The notes beneath the pieces are model-generated. The model saw only the letters and a program-made list of their open reading frames with translations. It made no database searches and was not told the origin of the DNA. DNA of 64,000 nt from Flavobacteriales bacterium. GTDB taxonomy: Bacteria; Bacteroidota; Bacteroidia; Flavobacteriales; Flavobacteriaceae. The DNA lies in contig JAGXRF010000017.1 in NCBI GenBank assembly GCA_018335925.1, positions 1 to 64,000 of the forward strand, given 5' to 3'. Every line of letters begins with the position of its first letter. The first letter of the stretch is position 1. A program made the position numbers and the translations under genes. Of the stretch, positions 1-7,602 are shown piece by piece.

Positions 1-17
1 ACAAAATAGAAAGTAAG

Positions 18-80
18 CCCCCCCCCCGCTACCGCACGACCCGAGCGTAGCGAACAGACGAAGTAATCCTTTCGTGTGGT
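18..80. repeat. Left REP-like repeat flanking the RAYT gene
   Basis: A run of ten C (18-27) is followed by a GC-rich stretch ending in AATCCTTTCGTGTGG. It matches, in inverted orientation, the repeat at 696-729 downstream of the transposase. The left copy carries about 25 extra bases (around 39-63, including GAGCGTAGCGAAC) between its CGCACGA and AATCC parts. Both copies can form a short hairpin (ACGAA/TTCGT here). This is the arrangement expected of REP/BIME elements around their RAYT gene; calling it REP is inference from that arrangement. Confidence 0.7.
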
Positions 81-126
81 ACTTGTTTAACAGCAAAGCT
101 TTTAATATTTTTGATAAAAAGTAAAA

Positions 127-693
127 ATGAGTAGAAATTATTAGTTTCATAATTCCGAAGGATTATATTTTGTAAGTTTTGCTGTTGTGGGCTGGTTAGA
201 TGTCTTTACAAGAAATGAATACAAAGATTTGTTTTTAGAAAGTTTAGAATTTTGTCAAAAAAACAAGGGAATGGAAATACATGCTTGGTGTATTATGACT
301 AATCATGTTCATTTAATTTTTAGAAGTATCAATGGTCAAAAGCCGGAACTTTTACTAGGAGATTTAAAACGATTTACTAGTAAAAGTATTATAAAAGCTA
401 TTCAAGAAAATCCAAAAGAAAGTAGGAAAGAGTTTTTATTAGATTATTTTAAAAAAGAAGCAGAAAAAAGTTCAAACACTACTAATAATCAATTTTGGAG
501 ACATGACAACAAGCCTATTGAATTATGGAGTAATGAAGTTATTCAACAAAAGATTGATTATATTCACCAAAATCCTGTAGTAGAAGGTTTTGTATTTAGG
601 GCAGAAGATTACAAATATAGTAGTGCTTCGGATTATGCAGGAGAAAAAGGATTGTTAGGTGGTGTTTGTGTTTTTCAGTATTTTAAATTGTAG
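127..693 (+). pseudogene. REP-associated tyrosine transposase (RAYT, Y1_Tnp family), interrupted by an in-frame TAG
   Basis: The product is a single-strand-specific HUH/Y1 transposase of the type that moves REP sequences. The HUH signature appears as TNHVHLI, and the C-terminal part has the family motif YIHQNPV with the candidate catalytic tyrosine. Reading from ATG 127, the first five codons and everything after codon 6 resemble the normal RAYT N-terminus, including the first beta strand (LYFVSFAVV). Codon 6 (142-144) is TAG where the family usually has a Lys or Gln codon. The longest uninterrupted frame therefore begins only at GTG 187 and lacks about 20 N-terminal residues. No other frameshift is visible. 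Either this is a recent pseudogene or a weak internal start is used. It is flanked by inverted REP-like repeats at 18-80 and 696-729. Confidence 0.75.
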
Positions 694-695
694 AG

Positions 696-729
696 CCACA
701 CGAAAGGATTCGTGCGACAGCGGGGGGGG
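696..729. repeat. Right REP-like repeat flanking the RAYT gene
   Basis: This is an inverted copy of the left repeat. It starts three bases after the RAYT stop codon and ends in a run of eight G (722-729). It contains a perfect hairpin, CACGAA (699-704) / TTCGTG (709-714), with a four-base loop. The poly-C and poly-G ends face outward, so the RAYT gene sits inside a symmetrical unit. Confidence 0.7.
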
Positions 730-777
730 TAACTTGGGACAAAATAATGAAAGTTTTAACAAAAAAAATGAAATAAA

Positions 778-1371
778 ATGATTTTAATTAAAAAAACTTT
801 CTTGTTGTTCTTAACTGCATTAGTTTTATTCTTCTGTTCTTGTTTAAATCGTGAAAATATAAAAACAGTTGAGAAGTTTGAAAAAAAATTTGGCATTCTT
901 AATAGCAAAAATTTAAATGATGTAGTAGATGAATTTGAATCTTATTTAAATGATTCTTATCCAACATCACTAATTGACTCTTCGTATAAATCATTCATAA
1001 AAAATTATATAAATGATAAAGAATTAAATACTCCCAAATTTTCAGAACATGTTAATGAAATATTACTAGATAATTCATTTCGTTCAAATTTTTATAATTA
1101 TTATGACGGATATTATTCTTCATATTCAAATTTCTATCTTTCAATTTTTGACAATAAAGATATTGATTCTATAACGCTTAAATATTTAGAGTTTTTAGAA
1201 AGTGGTGGTGTTTTATTTGATTTTGATGTTGCTGAAAATGTGTTTTTAAATCAGTTTGATTATACTAATTATTTTCATAAAAGATTTATAATTGTTCACT
1301 TTTTTATTAAACCACCTAATTACTGCCAATACCCAAGCTCTCCGAAGTCTCCTGACTTCGGAGCAAAATAA
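778..1371 (+). CDS. Hypothetical lipoprotein with a C-terminus encoded by a hairpin repeat
   Basis: I do not recognise the family. The 197-residue product starts with a hydrophobic signal segment and a lipobox (LFFCSC, about residues 17-22), so it is probably a lipoprotein. The middle is rich in Asn, Tyr, Asp and Phe with no motif I can name. The last dozen codons run through a perfect 10-bp inverted repeat (1340-1363) ending in the stop codon. That tail looks like repeat sequence read as protein rather than a native C-terminus, so the gene may have been truncated by repeat insertion. It stands alone next to the RAYT element, in a low-complexity AT-rich patch that looks accessory. Confidence 0.55.
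   Translation: MILIKKTFLLFLTALVLFFCSCLNRENIKTVEKFEKKFGILNSKNLNDVVDEFESYLNDSYPTSLIDSSYKSFIKNYINDKELNTPKFSEHVNEILLDNSFRSNFYNYYDGYYSSYSNFYLSIFDNKDIDSITLKYLEFLESGGVLFDFDVAENVFLNQFDYTNYFHKRFIIVHFFIKPPNYCQYPSSPKSPDFGAK
1340..1363. repeat. Perfect 10-bp inverted repeat (hairpin) at the 3' end of the lipoprotein gene
   Basis: The arms CTCCGAAGTC (1340-1349) and GACTTCGGAG (1354-1363) are perfectly complementary around a TCCT loop. There is no T-run behind it, so it is not a canonical terminator. It looks like a dispersed repeat unit that contributes the last codons of the reading frame at 778-1371. Confidence 0.75.
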
Positions 1372-1570
1372 ACCTATAACCCAACCCTAACAAGTTGGTT
1401 TTGTTGTTTTATAAACCCGCTTTGCTTTTTAGGCACCTTAAGAGTTCCCAAACAACTAGTTTTCGTTCAACTCAATTATTTTGGATTTAGATTCAAAAAA
1501 ATCCCGTAATTTACTAATCATTTAGAACCATTTTAAACTCAAAAACTGTTTTAAATAAATTAGAAAAAAC

Positions 1571-1578
1571 TAACTTTG
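1571..1578 (+). promoter_or_regulatory. -7 promoter box of oxyR
   Basis: TAACTTTG matches the Bacteroidota consensus TAnnTTTG and lies 46 bases before the oxyR start codon. The stretch 1372-1570 upstream shows no gene. Confidence 0.55.
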
Positions 1579-1624
1579 TAGTCAAAATTATCAGTTTTAC
1601 TTATATCTATTTTTCTACCATATT

Positions 1625-2572
1625 ATGACCATCACCCAATTAAAATACTTGATTTCTGTTGCCGAAAACAAAAACTTTACCATTGCAGCCGAAAAGTGTT
1701 TTGTAACACAACCTACCTTGAGCATGCAAATTCAAAAACTAGAAGAGGAATTAGATATTTTAATTTTTGACCGAAGAACCAAACCGGTAAAAATTACAGA
1801 AGTAGGCAGTCAAATTTTAGAGCAAGCCTATAGTATTGTTAGCGAAGCCAATCGAATGCAAGATATTGTAGATCAGTTTAAAGGATATATTGGTGGCGAA
1901 TTGCGATTAGGAATAATTCCAACCATCATGCCTACCTTGTTGCCAATGTTTTTACACAATTTTACCAAAAAATACCCAAAGGTAGAATTGATCATTGAGG
2001 AATTAAATACCGAAGATATTTTAACCAAATTACATAAAGGTCACTTGGATTGTGCCATTGCGGCTACCCCGTTAAATGACGATAAAATTAAAGAATATCC
2101 TTTATACTACGAGCCTTTTGTAGCTTATGTACCCGAAAACAATGCATTATCTAATAAAGGAAATTTAGAAGTAGAAGATATAGATACCGACTCCGTTTTG
2201 TTGTTACAAGATGGTCATTGTTTTACCAATAGTGTGTTGAACATGTGTCAAAAAAATATTTCTACCAAAGAAAAAAACTTTAGAATAGAAAGTGGCAGTT
2301 TTGAAACATTGATCAAATTGGCTGATGAAGGTTTGGGGTATACCCTACTACCCTATTTACATACTTTGGAAATGAATGATAAAAACAAAGCCAAGCTAAA
2401 AGAGTTTAACGACCCTAAACCTGCCAGAGAAGTTAGTTTGATTTTTCCAACCCAACAATTAAAAATACATACCATTCAGGCTTTACGAGAAGTGATTTTG
2501 GGTGTGGTAAGAGGTGCAATTCATTTTCAGGATGTAAAAATAATAAGTCCGGTAAAGAATTCTAAAAACTAG
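1625..2572 (+). CDS. oxyR: Hydrogen peroxide-inducible LysR-type regulator OxyR
   Basis: This is a LysR-family regulator of the peroxide response. The N-terminal winged helix-turn-helix covers about residues 1-60 (TITQLKYLISVAENKNFTIA) and the effector domain about 90-300. It carries both redox cysteines of OxyR, C199 and C208, in the context DGHC...C. That is the same spacing and even the same numbering as E. coli OxyR, so disulphide sensing of H2O2 is very likely retained. Length (315 residues) is normal. It is monocistronic, with a -7 box at 1571-1578, and its stop is only four bases from the convergent small gene at 2577. Targets such as catalase or dps are not in this window. Confidence 0.92.
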   Translation: MTITQLKYLISVAENKNFTIAAEKCFVTQPTLSMQIQKLEEELDILIFDRRTKPVKITEVGSQILEQAYSIVSEANRMQDIVDQFKGYIGGELRLGIIPTIMPTLLPMFLHNFTKKYPKVELIIEELNTEDILTKLHKGHLDCAIAATPLNDDKIKEYPLYYEPFVAYVPENNALSNKGNLEVEDIDTDSVLLLQDGHCFTNSVLNMCQKNISTKEKNFRIESGSFETLIKLADEGLGYTLLPYLHTLEMNDKNKAKLKEFNDPKPAREVSLIFPTQQLKIHTIQALREVILGVVRGAIHFQDVKIISPVKNSKN

Positions 2573-2576
2573 AATT

Positions 2577-2780
2577 TTAAGGAATCAAAGCAACAAATGG
2601 TTTTAATTCGGGCTTTTCGGTAGTAAATTGTAAAAGCCATTTACGAAGCTCTTCCAATTCGTATGGTAACAAACTTTGGATGGCTTTTTTGAGTTCTTTT
2701 TTAAACAATTGCACATCAAAACTCACTTTTTCTAAAACGCTTTTGGTGTAGTGAAACATGGGACGAACAAAAGATGGCAT
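2577..2780 (-). CDS. Conserved small hypothetical protein (67 aa)
   Basis: A 67-residue soluble protein with no signal peptide and no motif I recognise. It is predicted mostly helical, with charged segments in the middle (FKKELKKAIQSL; ELEELRKWL). It looks like a real gene because it fills the space between oxyR and mnmD without overlap, has its own ATG and has ordinary codon use. It lies 46 bases downstream of the methyltransferase gene on the same strand, and a perfect palindrome (2811-2824) sits between them. Confidence 0.6.
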   Translation of the reverse strand: MPSFVRPMFHYTKSVLEKVSFDVQLFKKELKKAIQSLLPYELEELRKWLLQFTTEKPELKPFVALIP

Positions 2781-2810
2781 ACCTAAAACTTTTAATTACC
2801 TACAAAATAA

Positions 2811-2824
2811 CGAAAACGTTTTCG
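2811..2824. promoter_or_regulatory. Perfect 14-bp palindrome, LacI-operator-like
   Basis: CGAAAACGTTTTCG is a perfect palindrome with the central CG typical of LacI-family operators. It lies just after the mnmD stop and 31 bases before the start of the small gene at 2780, where a promoter would be. A similar AAAACGTTTT core occurs at 44652-44661 between icd and the LysR gene. Function is inferred from symmetry alone. Confidence 0.4.
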
Positions 2825-2826
2825 AT

Positions 2827-3495
2827 TTATTGTGCACTTTTAATTGCTCTTAACATTTCGCGTTTTCCAGGTGGCCCGGGTAGCTTTTCTACCAAAAAAC
2901 CATTGGCTTGCATGGCTCTTTTGATAGGACCTCTGCAAGCATAAGTTACCAAAACTCCACTAGGTTTTAACGCACGGTACATTTTGGCAAAAATTTGTTC
3001 GCTCCATAATTCAGGTTGCACCCTAAAGCCAAAAGCATCAAAATAAATCAAATTAAATTCTTGCACAAAATCAATGTCTTGAAAAAACATTTGCTTTTTC
3101 AACAATTTAAAATTTGGTGTGATTTCTTTCCATTGCTCCCATTCCGATTCATGTAATTTTTCAAAATTGTTTTGCAAACCAGCTTCGTTTGCCAAAGTAG
3201 AAAAATTCATTACTTTCCAAACTTCTTCCCTAACCGGATATGCCTCTACTCCAACATAAGATATATTTAAAGGAAGTTTACTTGCCTCCAACAAGGTCAA
3301 CCACGCATTTAATCCGGTGCCAAAACCAATTTCGAGAATAGAAATTTTTGAGAGATTTACAAAATGTAATCCAGCATTAATAAAAACGTGATTGGCTTCT
3401 TGAATGGCACCATGCTTGGAGTGGTAAGATTCGTTCCACTCCGGTAAATAAATCGAAGTGGAACCATCTTGAGTAGTTACAATTTCTTGTTTCAT
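2827..3495 (-). CDS. mnmD: MnmC2/MnmD-like tRNA wobble-uridine SAM methyltransferase
   Basis: This is probably the stand-alone methyltransferase that completes the 5-methylaminomethyl-2-thiouridine modification at tRNA position 34, equivalent to the N-terminal half of E. coli MnmC. The SAM-binding motif ILEIGFGTGLN lies at about residues 53-63. The family's YFDAFGFRVQPELWS block follows, and a C-terminal PGKREMLRA matches the MnmC2 'GxxxKREML' ending. Length (222 residues) fits the free-standing form; no FAD oxidoreductase domain is attached. It overlaps the upstream lipoprotein gene by four bases, so the two are probably co-transcribed. Confidence 0.82.
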   Translation of the reverse strand: MKQEIVTTQDGSTSIYLPEWNESYHSKHGAIQEANHVFINAGLHFVNLSKISILEIGFGTGLNAWLTLLEASKLPLNISYVGVEAYPVREEVWKVMNFSTLANEAGLQNNFEKLHESEWEQWKEITPNFKLLKKQMFFQDIDFVQEFNLIYFDAFGFRVQPELWSEQIFAKMYRALKPSGVLVTYACRGPIKRAMQANGFLVEKLPGPPGKREMLRAIKSAQ

Positions 3496-3950
3496 TCCGT
3501 TGGAATGTATAATTTTTCAATTCTTGGAATTGGCCCTTGGCACTTTACTTCATGACATTTTACACATAAAGCAATGGCTTGGTTGTAATATTCTTTGGCT
3601 TTTTCCGGATGTTGGTAAATATTTTTTTGAGCTTCTAAAAACAAAGCAGCATTTTCTTTAAAAAAATCGTCCATTTGCCCTTCTTTGGTGGTTTGTGCTT
3701 CGTGAATTTTCATGAAATGCTCCGGAAATTCCTCTGGTAACTCCCCTTTTATGATTTTTTCTTTTAGTCGTTGGTTGTCGGCATACATTTGCTCCATTAA
3801 CAACGACATTTCCGACATTTCATACATGGCAAATTCATCTGAATTGTCTTGTTTTGGTGCTTCTTCTTTAGATTTACAAGAGGAGGTAATAAATACCAAT
3901 CCGGAAATCAAAAATATAAGTTGTAGAATGGTTAACTTATTGCTTTGCAT
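3492..3950 (-). CDS. Small lipoprotein with a CxxCH haem-binding motif
   Basis: The chosen ATG at 3950 overlaps the last codons of the upstream DUF4920 gene, and the signal sequence begins right after it; a longer reading from 3977 would bury that signal. The 152-residue product has a hydrophobic segment ending in a lipobox (TSSC, about residue 25). One CVKCH motif near residues 129-133 is the covalent haem c attachment signature. It is probably a periplasmic cytochrome c-like lipoprotein, but no clear Met ligand is visible after the motif, so haem binding is an inference. It is co-transcribed with the DUF4920 and methyltransferase genes. Confidence 0.7.
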   Translation of the reverse strand: MQSNKLTILQLIFLISGLVFITSSCKSKEEAPKQDNSDEFAMYEMSEMSLLMEQMYADNQRLKEKIIKGELPEEFPEHFMKIHEAQTTKEGQMDDFFKENAALFLEAQKNIYQHPEKAKEYYNQAIALCVKCHEVKCQGPIPRIEKLYIPTE

Positions 3951-4461
3951 CTTGACCTTTTTTAATGTACACCCCATCTGCCATAAAAGCCAAGGTTACT
4001 TTAGGCTCGGTAATTGCAGCAATCTCCTCAGGAGACTTGCCTTCATCTTCCGCATAGTGTTTTAACTCTTCTACCGGAACTACTTTTTTATATGCTTTAC
4101 CTTTTACAATGGCTTCTTTTCCTTGGGCATTCATTGGCACAAAAAATGCGTAATCGGTAAATTTTACAAAGCTTTCTTTTTCATTTTCTAAACCTAAAGT
4201 CATCCAACAACCTTTGGTTTGACAAATTTCATTGATGCTTGATTTAAAAATAACTTGTAAAGTATCTTTATCTGTTAAATCTTGGTATTTAGAAGAAATT
4301 TCTTCCATTGAATAAATTTCTCCGTCTTTAATTTCAAATGCTTCTCCAAATGAAGCATATTCTTCGGGGTTAAAAGAAGTGACTACTTCCGCGGATTTCT
4401 CTTCTTTTTTGCACTGGGAAAAAAGCACCAATGCTGCCATACATAATAATATTTTTTTCAT
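3937..4461 (-). CDS. DUF4920 domain-containing lipoprotein
   Basis: The start at 4461 gives MKKILL, a clean signal peptide and a lipobox (FSQC, about residue 17) followed by KKEE; the seven extra residues available upstream would spoil it. The rest matches the DUF4920 family, including the conserved ICQTKGCWMTL segment with two cysteines and the FVKFTDYAFFVP block. The function of the family is not established. It is the first gene of a three-gene leftward operon (DUF4920, CxxCH lipoprotein, mnmD) with overlapping ends. Confidence 0.75.
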   Translation of the reverse strand: MKKILLCMAALVLFSQCKKEEKSAEVVTSFNPEEYASFGEAFEIKDGEIYSMEEISSKYQDLTDKDTLQVIFKSSINEICQTKGCWMTLGLENEKESFVKFTDYAFFVPMNAQGKEAIVKGKAYKKVVPVEELKHYAEDEGKSPEEIAAITEPKVTLAFMADGVYIKKGQDAKQ

Positions 4462-4702
4462 GGTTAGGTAATTTAATACCACAAAGGTACGTAATTGTAA
4501 GATTGCGGAAAATGAAATAGTTGCTCTATAAAGTTAAAATTTACACCAAAAAACTTGATTTGTGATAATTTATAAGCATCATTTAAATTGAAATCTATTT
4601 TTAACGATTAGCTATTATTTTGTAATTGTCGAAAACATTTTTAAATAATTAACTTTAAAAAGCTATTTATTTTGTTAATTTGTCAAAAATATAAACCGTA
4701 TT

Positions 4703-4745
4703 ACCTCTACCCTATGCTCTTTATTTTAAAGGACTTATCAGAGGT
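4703..4745 (+). promoter_or_regulatory. Nested stem-loops in the ilvE leader
   Basis: ACCTCT (4703-4708) can pair with AGAGGT (4740-4745) around an inner hairpin CTTTA (4719-4723) / TAAAG (4727-4731). The structure ends 15 bases before the ilvE start. It has no T-run and no recognisable riboswitch core. The remaining intergenic sequence 4462-4700 is very AT-rich with nothing else I can identify. Confidence 0.3.
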
Positions 4746-4760
4746 TATAAACTGATTTAC

Positions 4761-5810
4761 ATGAATATTACATTAGCCGAACAGAGTAAAATTAATTCTG
4801 TTGACTTTGAAAATTTGCCATTTGGAAGCGTTTTTACCGACCACATGTTGGTGTGTGATTTTAAAGAAGGAGCATGGCAAAAACCTATGATCCAACCTTA
4901 CCAACCGTTTATGATTGACCCATCTGCAAAGGTTTTTCATTACGGACAAGCTATTTTTGAAGGAATGAAAGCATACAAAGATGCCAATGGTGCGGTTTGG
5001 ATGTTTCGTCCGGAAGAAAATTGGAAACGCTTTAACCATTCCGCAGAACGTTTGGCAATGCCCGAAGTTCCGGAACATATTTTTATGGATGGTTTAAAAA
5101 CCTTGTTAACTATTGATAAAAATTGGGTGAAAGCTGGCAACGGAAACTCTTTGTACATTCGTCCGTTTATGATTGCCATTGGAAGTGGTGTAATAGCTAA
5201 TCCATCCACCCAATACCGATTTATGATTATTTTGTCGCCTGCAAAATCATACTATGCTGGTGAGGTAAAAGTAATTATTGCCCAACATTACAGTCGTGCT
5301 GCCAATGGTGGTATTGGTGCTGCCAAAGCAGCCGGTAACTATGCCGGACAGTTTTATCCTACCAAATTGGCCCACGAAAAAGGTTTTCAGCAAGTAATTT
5401 GGACAGATGATGCCACCCATACCAAATTAGAGGAAGCCGGTACGATGAATGTATTTTTCAGAATTGGAGATACCTTAATTACCGCTCCAACCAGTGAAAG
5501 AATTTTAGATGGGGTTACCAGAAAAAGTATTTTAACTTTGGCTGAACATTTGGGAATTGCCACAGAGGTAAGATCTATTACTGTAAAAGAATTGATTGAG
5601 GCACATCAAAACAACCAATTAAAAGAAATTTTTGGAGCAGGCACTGCCGCAGTAATCAATCCGATTAGTGGATTTTCTTATGATGACGTTTATTATGAAT
5701 TACCAAAATTAGAAAGTTCCACTGCTTTACAATTAAAACAAAAATTAACCGATATTCAATACAAAAAATCGGAAGATCCTTTCCATTGGACGGTGAAAGT
5801 TTGCGATTAA
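4761..5810 (+). CDS. ilvE: Branched-chain amino acid aminotransferase
   Basis: A class IV PLP-dependent transaminase for the last step of valine, leucine and isoleucine synthesis and the first step of their breakdown, using glutamate/2-oxoglutarate. The PLP lysine is K189 in the family motif AAKAAGNYA. An early FHYGQAIFEGMKAY block and the EEAGTMNVFF segment around residue 225 are also typical. Length (349 residues) fits the eukaryote-like BCAT2 subgroup that is common in Bacteroidota. It is transcribed alone and ends at a strong bidirectional terminator (5814-5845). Confidence 0.93.
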   Translation: MNITLAEQSKINSVDFENLPFGSVFTDHMLVCDFKEGAWQKPMIQPYQPFMIDPSAKVFHYGQAIFEGMKAYKDANGAVWMFRPEENWKRFNHSAERLAMPEVPEHIFMDGLKTLLTIDKNWVKAGNGNSLYIRPFMIAIGSGVIANPSTQYRFMIILSPAKSYYAGEVKVIIAQHYSRAANGGIGAAKAAGNYAGQFYPTKLAHEKGFQQVIWTDDATHTKLEEAGTMNVFFRIGDTLITAPTSERILDGVTRKSILTLAEHLGIATEVRSITVKELIEAHQNNQLKEIFGAGTAAVINPISGFSYDDVYYELPKLESSTALQLKQKLTDIQYKKSEDPFHWTVKVCD

Positions 5811-5813
5811 TCA

Positions 5814-5845
5814 TAAAAAAAGCCTGCAAAATGCAGGCTTTTTTA
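5814..5845. terminator. Bidirectional terminator between ilvE and the MazG-like gene
   Basis: AGCCTGCA (5821-5828) pairs with TGCAGGCT (5832-5839), flanked by an A-run on the left and a T-run on the right. It can therefore terminate both convergent genes. Its right edge overlaps the stop codon of the gene at 5843-6241. Confidence 0.9.
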
Positions 5846-6241
5846 TTTATCTCCTTTTTGCAAAAGTACTTTGGCAATGTTAGGCTTAAAATAATTTGGG
5901 CCTTTCATCACTTTGCCATCTTCTCTGTAAATAGGTTTGCCATCTGCACCTAATTTACTCATGTTACTTTTTTGAATTTCTTCAAAAACTTCTTCTATTT
6001 TATATTGCAATCCGTGCTCCAAAATAGTACCGCATAAAATATACAACATGTCTCCTAATGCATCAGCAACCTCTTCTAAATTACCTTCCATGGCTGCTTC
6101 TAAATACTCTTCATTTTCTTCTTTCATTAAGTGAAAACGCAAATTGTTTTTGTCTTCTCCTAAATCCGCTTTTGGTTGATGCAACACTCCTAAACCAAAT
6201 GCTTCATGAAATTGTTGCACATGCGATAATTGAGTTTTCAT
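5843..6241 (-). CDS. MazG-like nucleotide pyrophosphohydrolase
   Basis: A 132-residue all-alpha NTP pyrophosphohydrolase-like protein. The metal-binding acidic motifs are visible as EENEEYLEA (about 41-49) and EEVADALGDMLYI (about 56-68), matching the ExxE...ExxD pattern of the MazG/HisE superfamily. It is distinct from the two-domain MazG encoded at 11636. The substrate cannot be predicted; related single-domain proteins clean up non-canonical nucleotides. It is a single gene whose 3' end reaches into the shared terminator. Confidence 0.75.
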   Translation of the reverse strand: MKTQLSHVQQFHEAFGLGVLHQPKADLGEDKNNLRFHLMKEENEEYLEAAMEGNLEEVADALGDMLYILCGTILEHGLQYKIEEVFEEIQKSNMSKLGADGKPIYREDGKVMKGPNYFKPNIAKVLLQKGDK

Positions 6242-6312
6242 AAATATGCTTGTTAATTATTCTACTACATCAAATATAGTGACCGTTTCCACAAAAAATA
6301 AATTCATCCAAC

Positions 6313-6320
6313 TATCTTTG
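6313..6320 (+). promoter_or_regulatory. -7 promoter box
   Basis: TATCTTTG matches TAnnTTTG exactly and lies 10 bases before the ATG at 6331, so the transcript leader is nearly absent. It probably serves the gene pair 6331-7561. Confidence 0.55.
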
Positions 6321-6330
6321 TACAAAATTT

Positions 6331-6522
6331 ATGAACATGTTTAGCACCGGTCAAAAGATATTTGGAGTTTTATTTTTTATTGTCTTTGTGGGTATAATTG
6401 TTTACCAATACCGAAAAGACATTCCGCTACACAAAATATACTATCCAAAAACTTACCAAGTGCTTTTGGCATTTTTTGGTTTCTTACTGTTATTATTCAC
6501 AATAAAATTTTGGTTGAAATAA
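6331..6522 (+). CDS. Small two-helix membrane protein (63 aa)
   Basis: The 63-residue product has two hydrophobic helices (about residues 9-26 and 44-61) joined by a short charged loop (YRKDIPLHKIYYPKTY). No domain is recognised. A near-perfect -7 box just upstream and the close position before the gene at 6533 indicate a real gene. A second in-frame ATG at 6337 could also be the start. Confidence 0.65.
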   Translation: MNMFSTGQKIFGVLFFIVFVGIIVYQYRKDIPLHKIYYPKTYQVLLAFFGFLLLLFTIKFWLK

Positions 6523-6532
6523 ATTACATCCT

Positions 6533-7561
6533 GTGAAAATTATCAAATATCTATTCTTTCTTTTCTTGTTAAGTAGTTTCACTTTGGTGGTGTTTGTTTC
6601 TACCCAACAAAAAAAGTTTACTTATCAAACCGAAATAACCACATTAACTCCTGCCAAACAGGTAGAACAACATTTACAAAATATCTCCCTTTGGAAATCG
6701 TGGTATTGGGAAAAGTCAAATGATGTAAAAATAGATAGCTTGCCCAAAGAAAAGTTATATCAATTTATAGGCAACAAGCAATCTCTTTCATTGCAATGGC
6801 AAACAAATCAAATGATTGGAAAGCATATTTCCGATGAACAAGAAACCGAAATCAATTGGCAAATTATTCCTAATAAAAATCAAACAAAAATTCAAGTAAG
6901 CTTGACTGGTGAAATGAATTTTACGGATAAAATGTTGGCCTTTTTTGGGAAAGGAAGTCAGAATGATATGAAAATTTGGCAACAAAAAGCTTTAGAACGA
7001 TTAAAGCAACAATTGGTGGATTACTACCAATTTCATACCATTCAAATAGATAAAATGATGGTGTTAGATTTGCCTCAATTCACTACCAAAACATGGGACA
7101 GTATTTCTATTTCTGGCATCTATGATTTAGAAAAGTTAGAACAAGAATGGAAAAAGGACAGTATTTTTAAAGTTTTAAAACCATCCGGAAAAAACTGGAT
7201 TGAGTTTTCAAAAGTTGACATTTTTCAAAAAAATCAACGAATTACTATTTATCAAAAAGTAACAACCGATAGTATTGGTGCATTGCATCCAAAATTACTT
7301 CGAAATAAAAAAATACCCGTTTTAAGGGTCAAGTTAAAAGGTAATATTCAATTTGCAAAAGCTACCTACCAACAAGCCATAGAGCATTTGAAAAAAGAAA
7401 AAGCACTTACCAATCAAAGTTATTTTTGGTTGCAAATTCCAAAAAGCACCAATGGTTTACCTCCAAACGAATGGGAGTTTCATTTTTACTTTCCTAGAAC
7501 AGAATATACTTCTTTGGCAAATTCCCCTGTAATCAATCGAAATTTGTCTTCAGAAAATTAA
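6533..7561 (+). CDS. SRPBCC/polyketide cyclase-like membrane-anchored protein
   Basis: The start is GTG at 6533, ten bases after the preceding small gene. An N-terminal hydrophobic segment (about residues 5-25) is followed by about 150 residues with the SRPBCC (START-like) pattern: 'PAKQVEQHLQNISLWKSWYWEKS' early, then alternating strand segments. A second domain of unknown type follows (about 165-335). It resembles proteins in Bacteroidota annotated as SRPBCC family. The ligand is unknown. It is probably in an operon with the small gene upstream; an ECF sigma factor gene begins 41 bases after its stop. Confidence 0.6.
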   Translation: MKIIKYLFFLFLLSSFTLVVFVSTQQKKFTYQTEITTLTPAKQVEQHLQNISLWKSWYWEKSNDVKIDSLPKEKLYQFIGNKQSLSLQWQTNQMIGKHISDEQETEINWQIIPNKNQTKIQVSLTGEMNFTDKMLAFFGKGSQNDMKIWQQKALERLKQQLVDYYQFHTIQIDKMMVLDLPQFTTKTWDSISISGIYDLEKLEQEWKKDSIFKVLKPSGKNWIEFSKVDIFQKNQRITIYQKVTTDSIGALHPKLLRNKKIPVLRVKLKGNIQFAKATYQQAIEHLKKEKALTNQSYFWLQIPKSTNGLPPNEWEFHFYFPRTEYTSLANSPVINRNLSSEN

Positions 7562-7602
7562 ACCATTCTGTTTATCTTTAGTCTAAAGTTTAAATCGCTA
7601 TT

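Noticed and set aside
3712..4065. A 117-codon open frame on the plus strand opposite the CxxCH and DUF4920 genes.
   Set aside because: Both genes on the minus strand have clear signal peptides and motifs; the plus-strand frame spans both and looks like a shadow.
4703..4745. The ilvE leader hairpins as a T-box or leucine attenuator.
   Set aside because: No T-box sequence, no run of Leu/Ile/Val codons in a leader peptide, and no terminator T-run are present.
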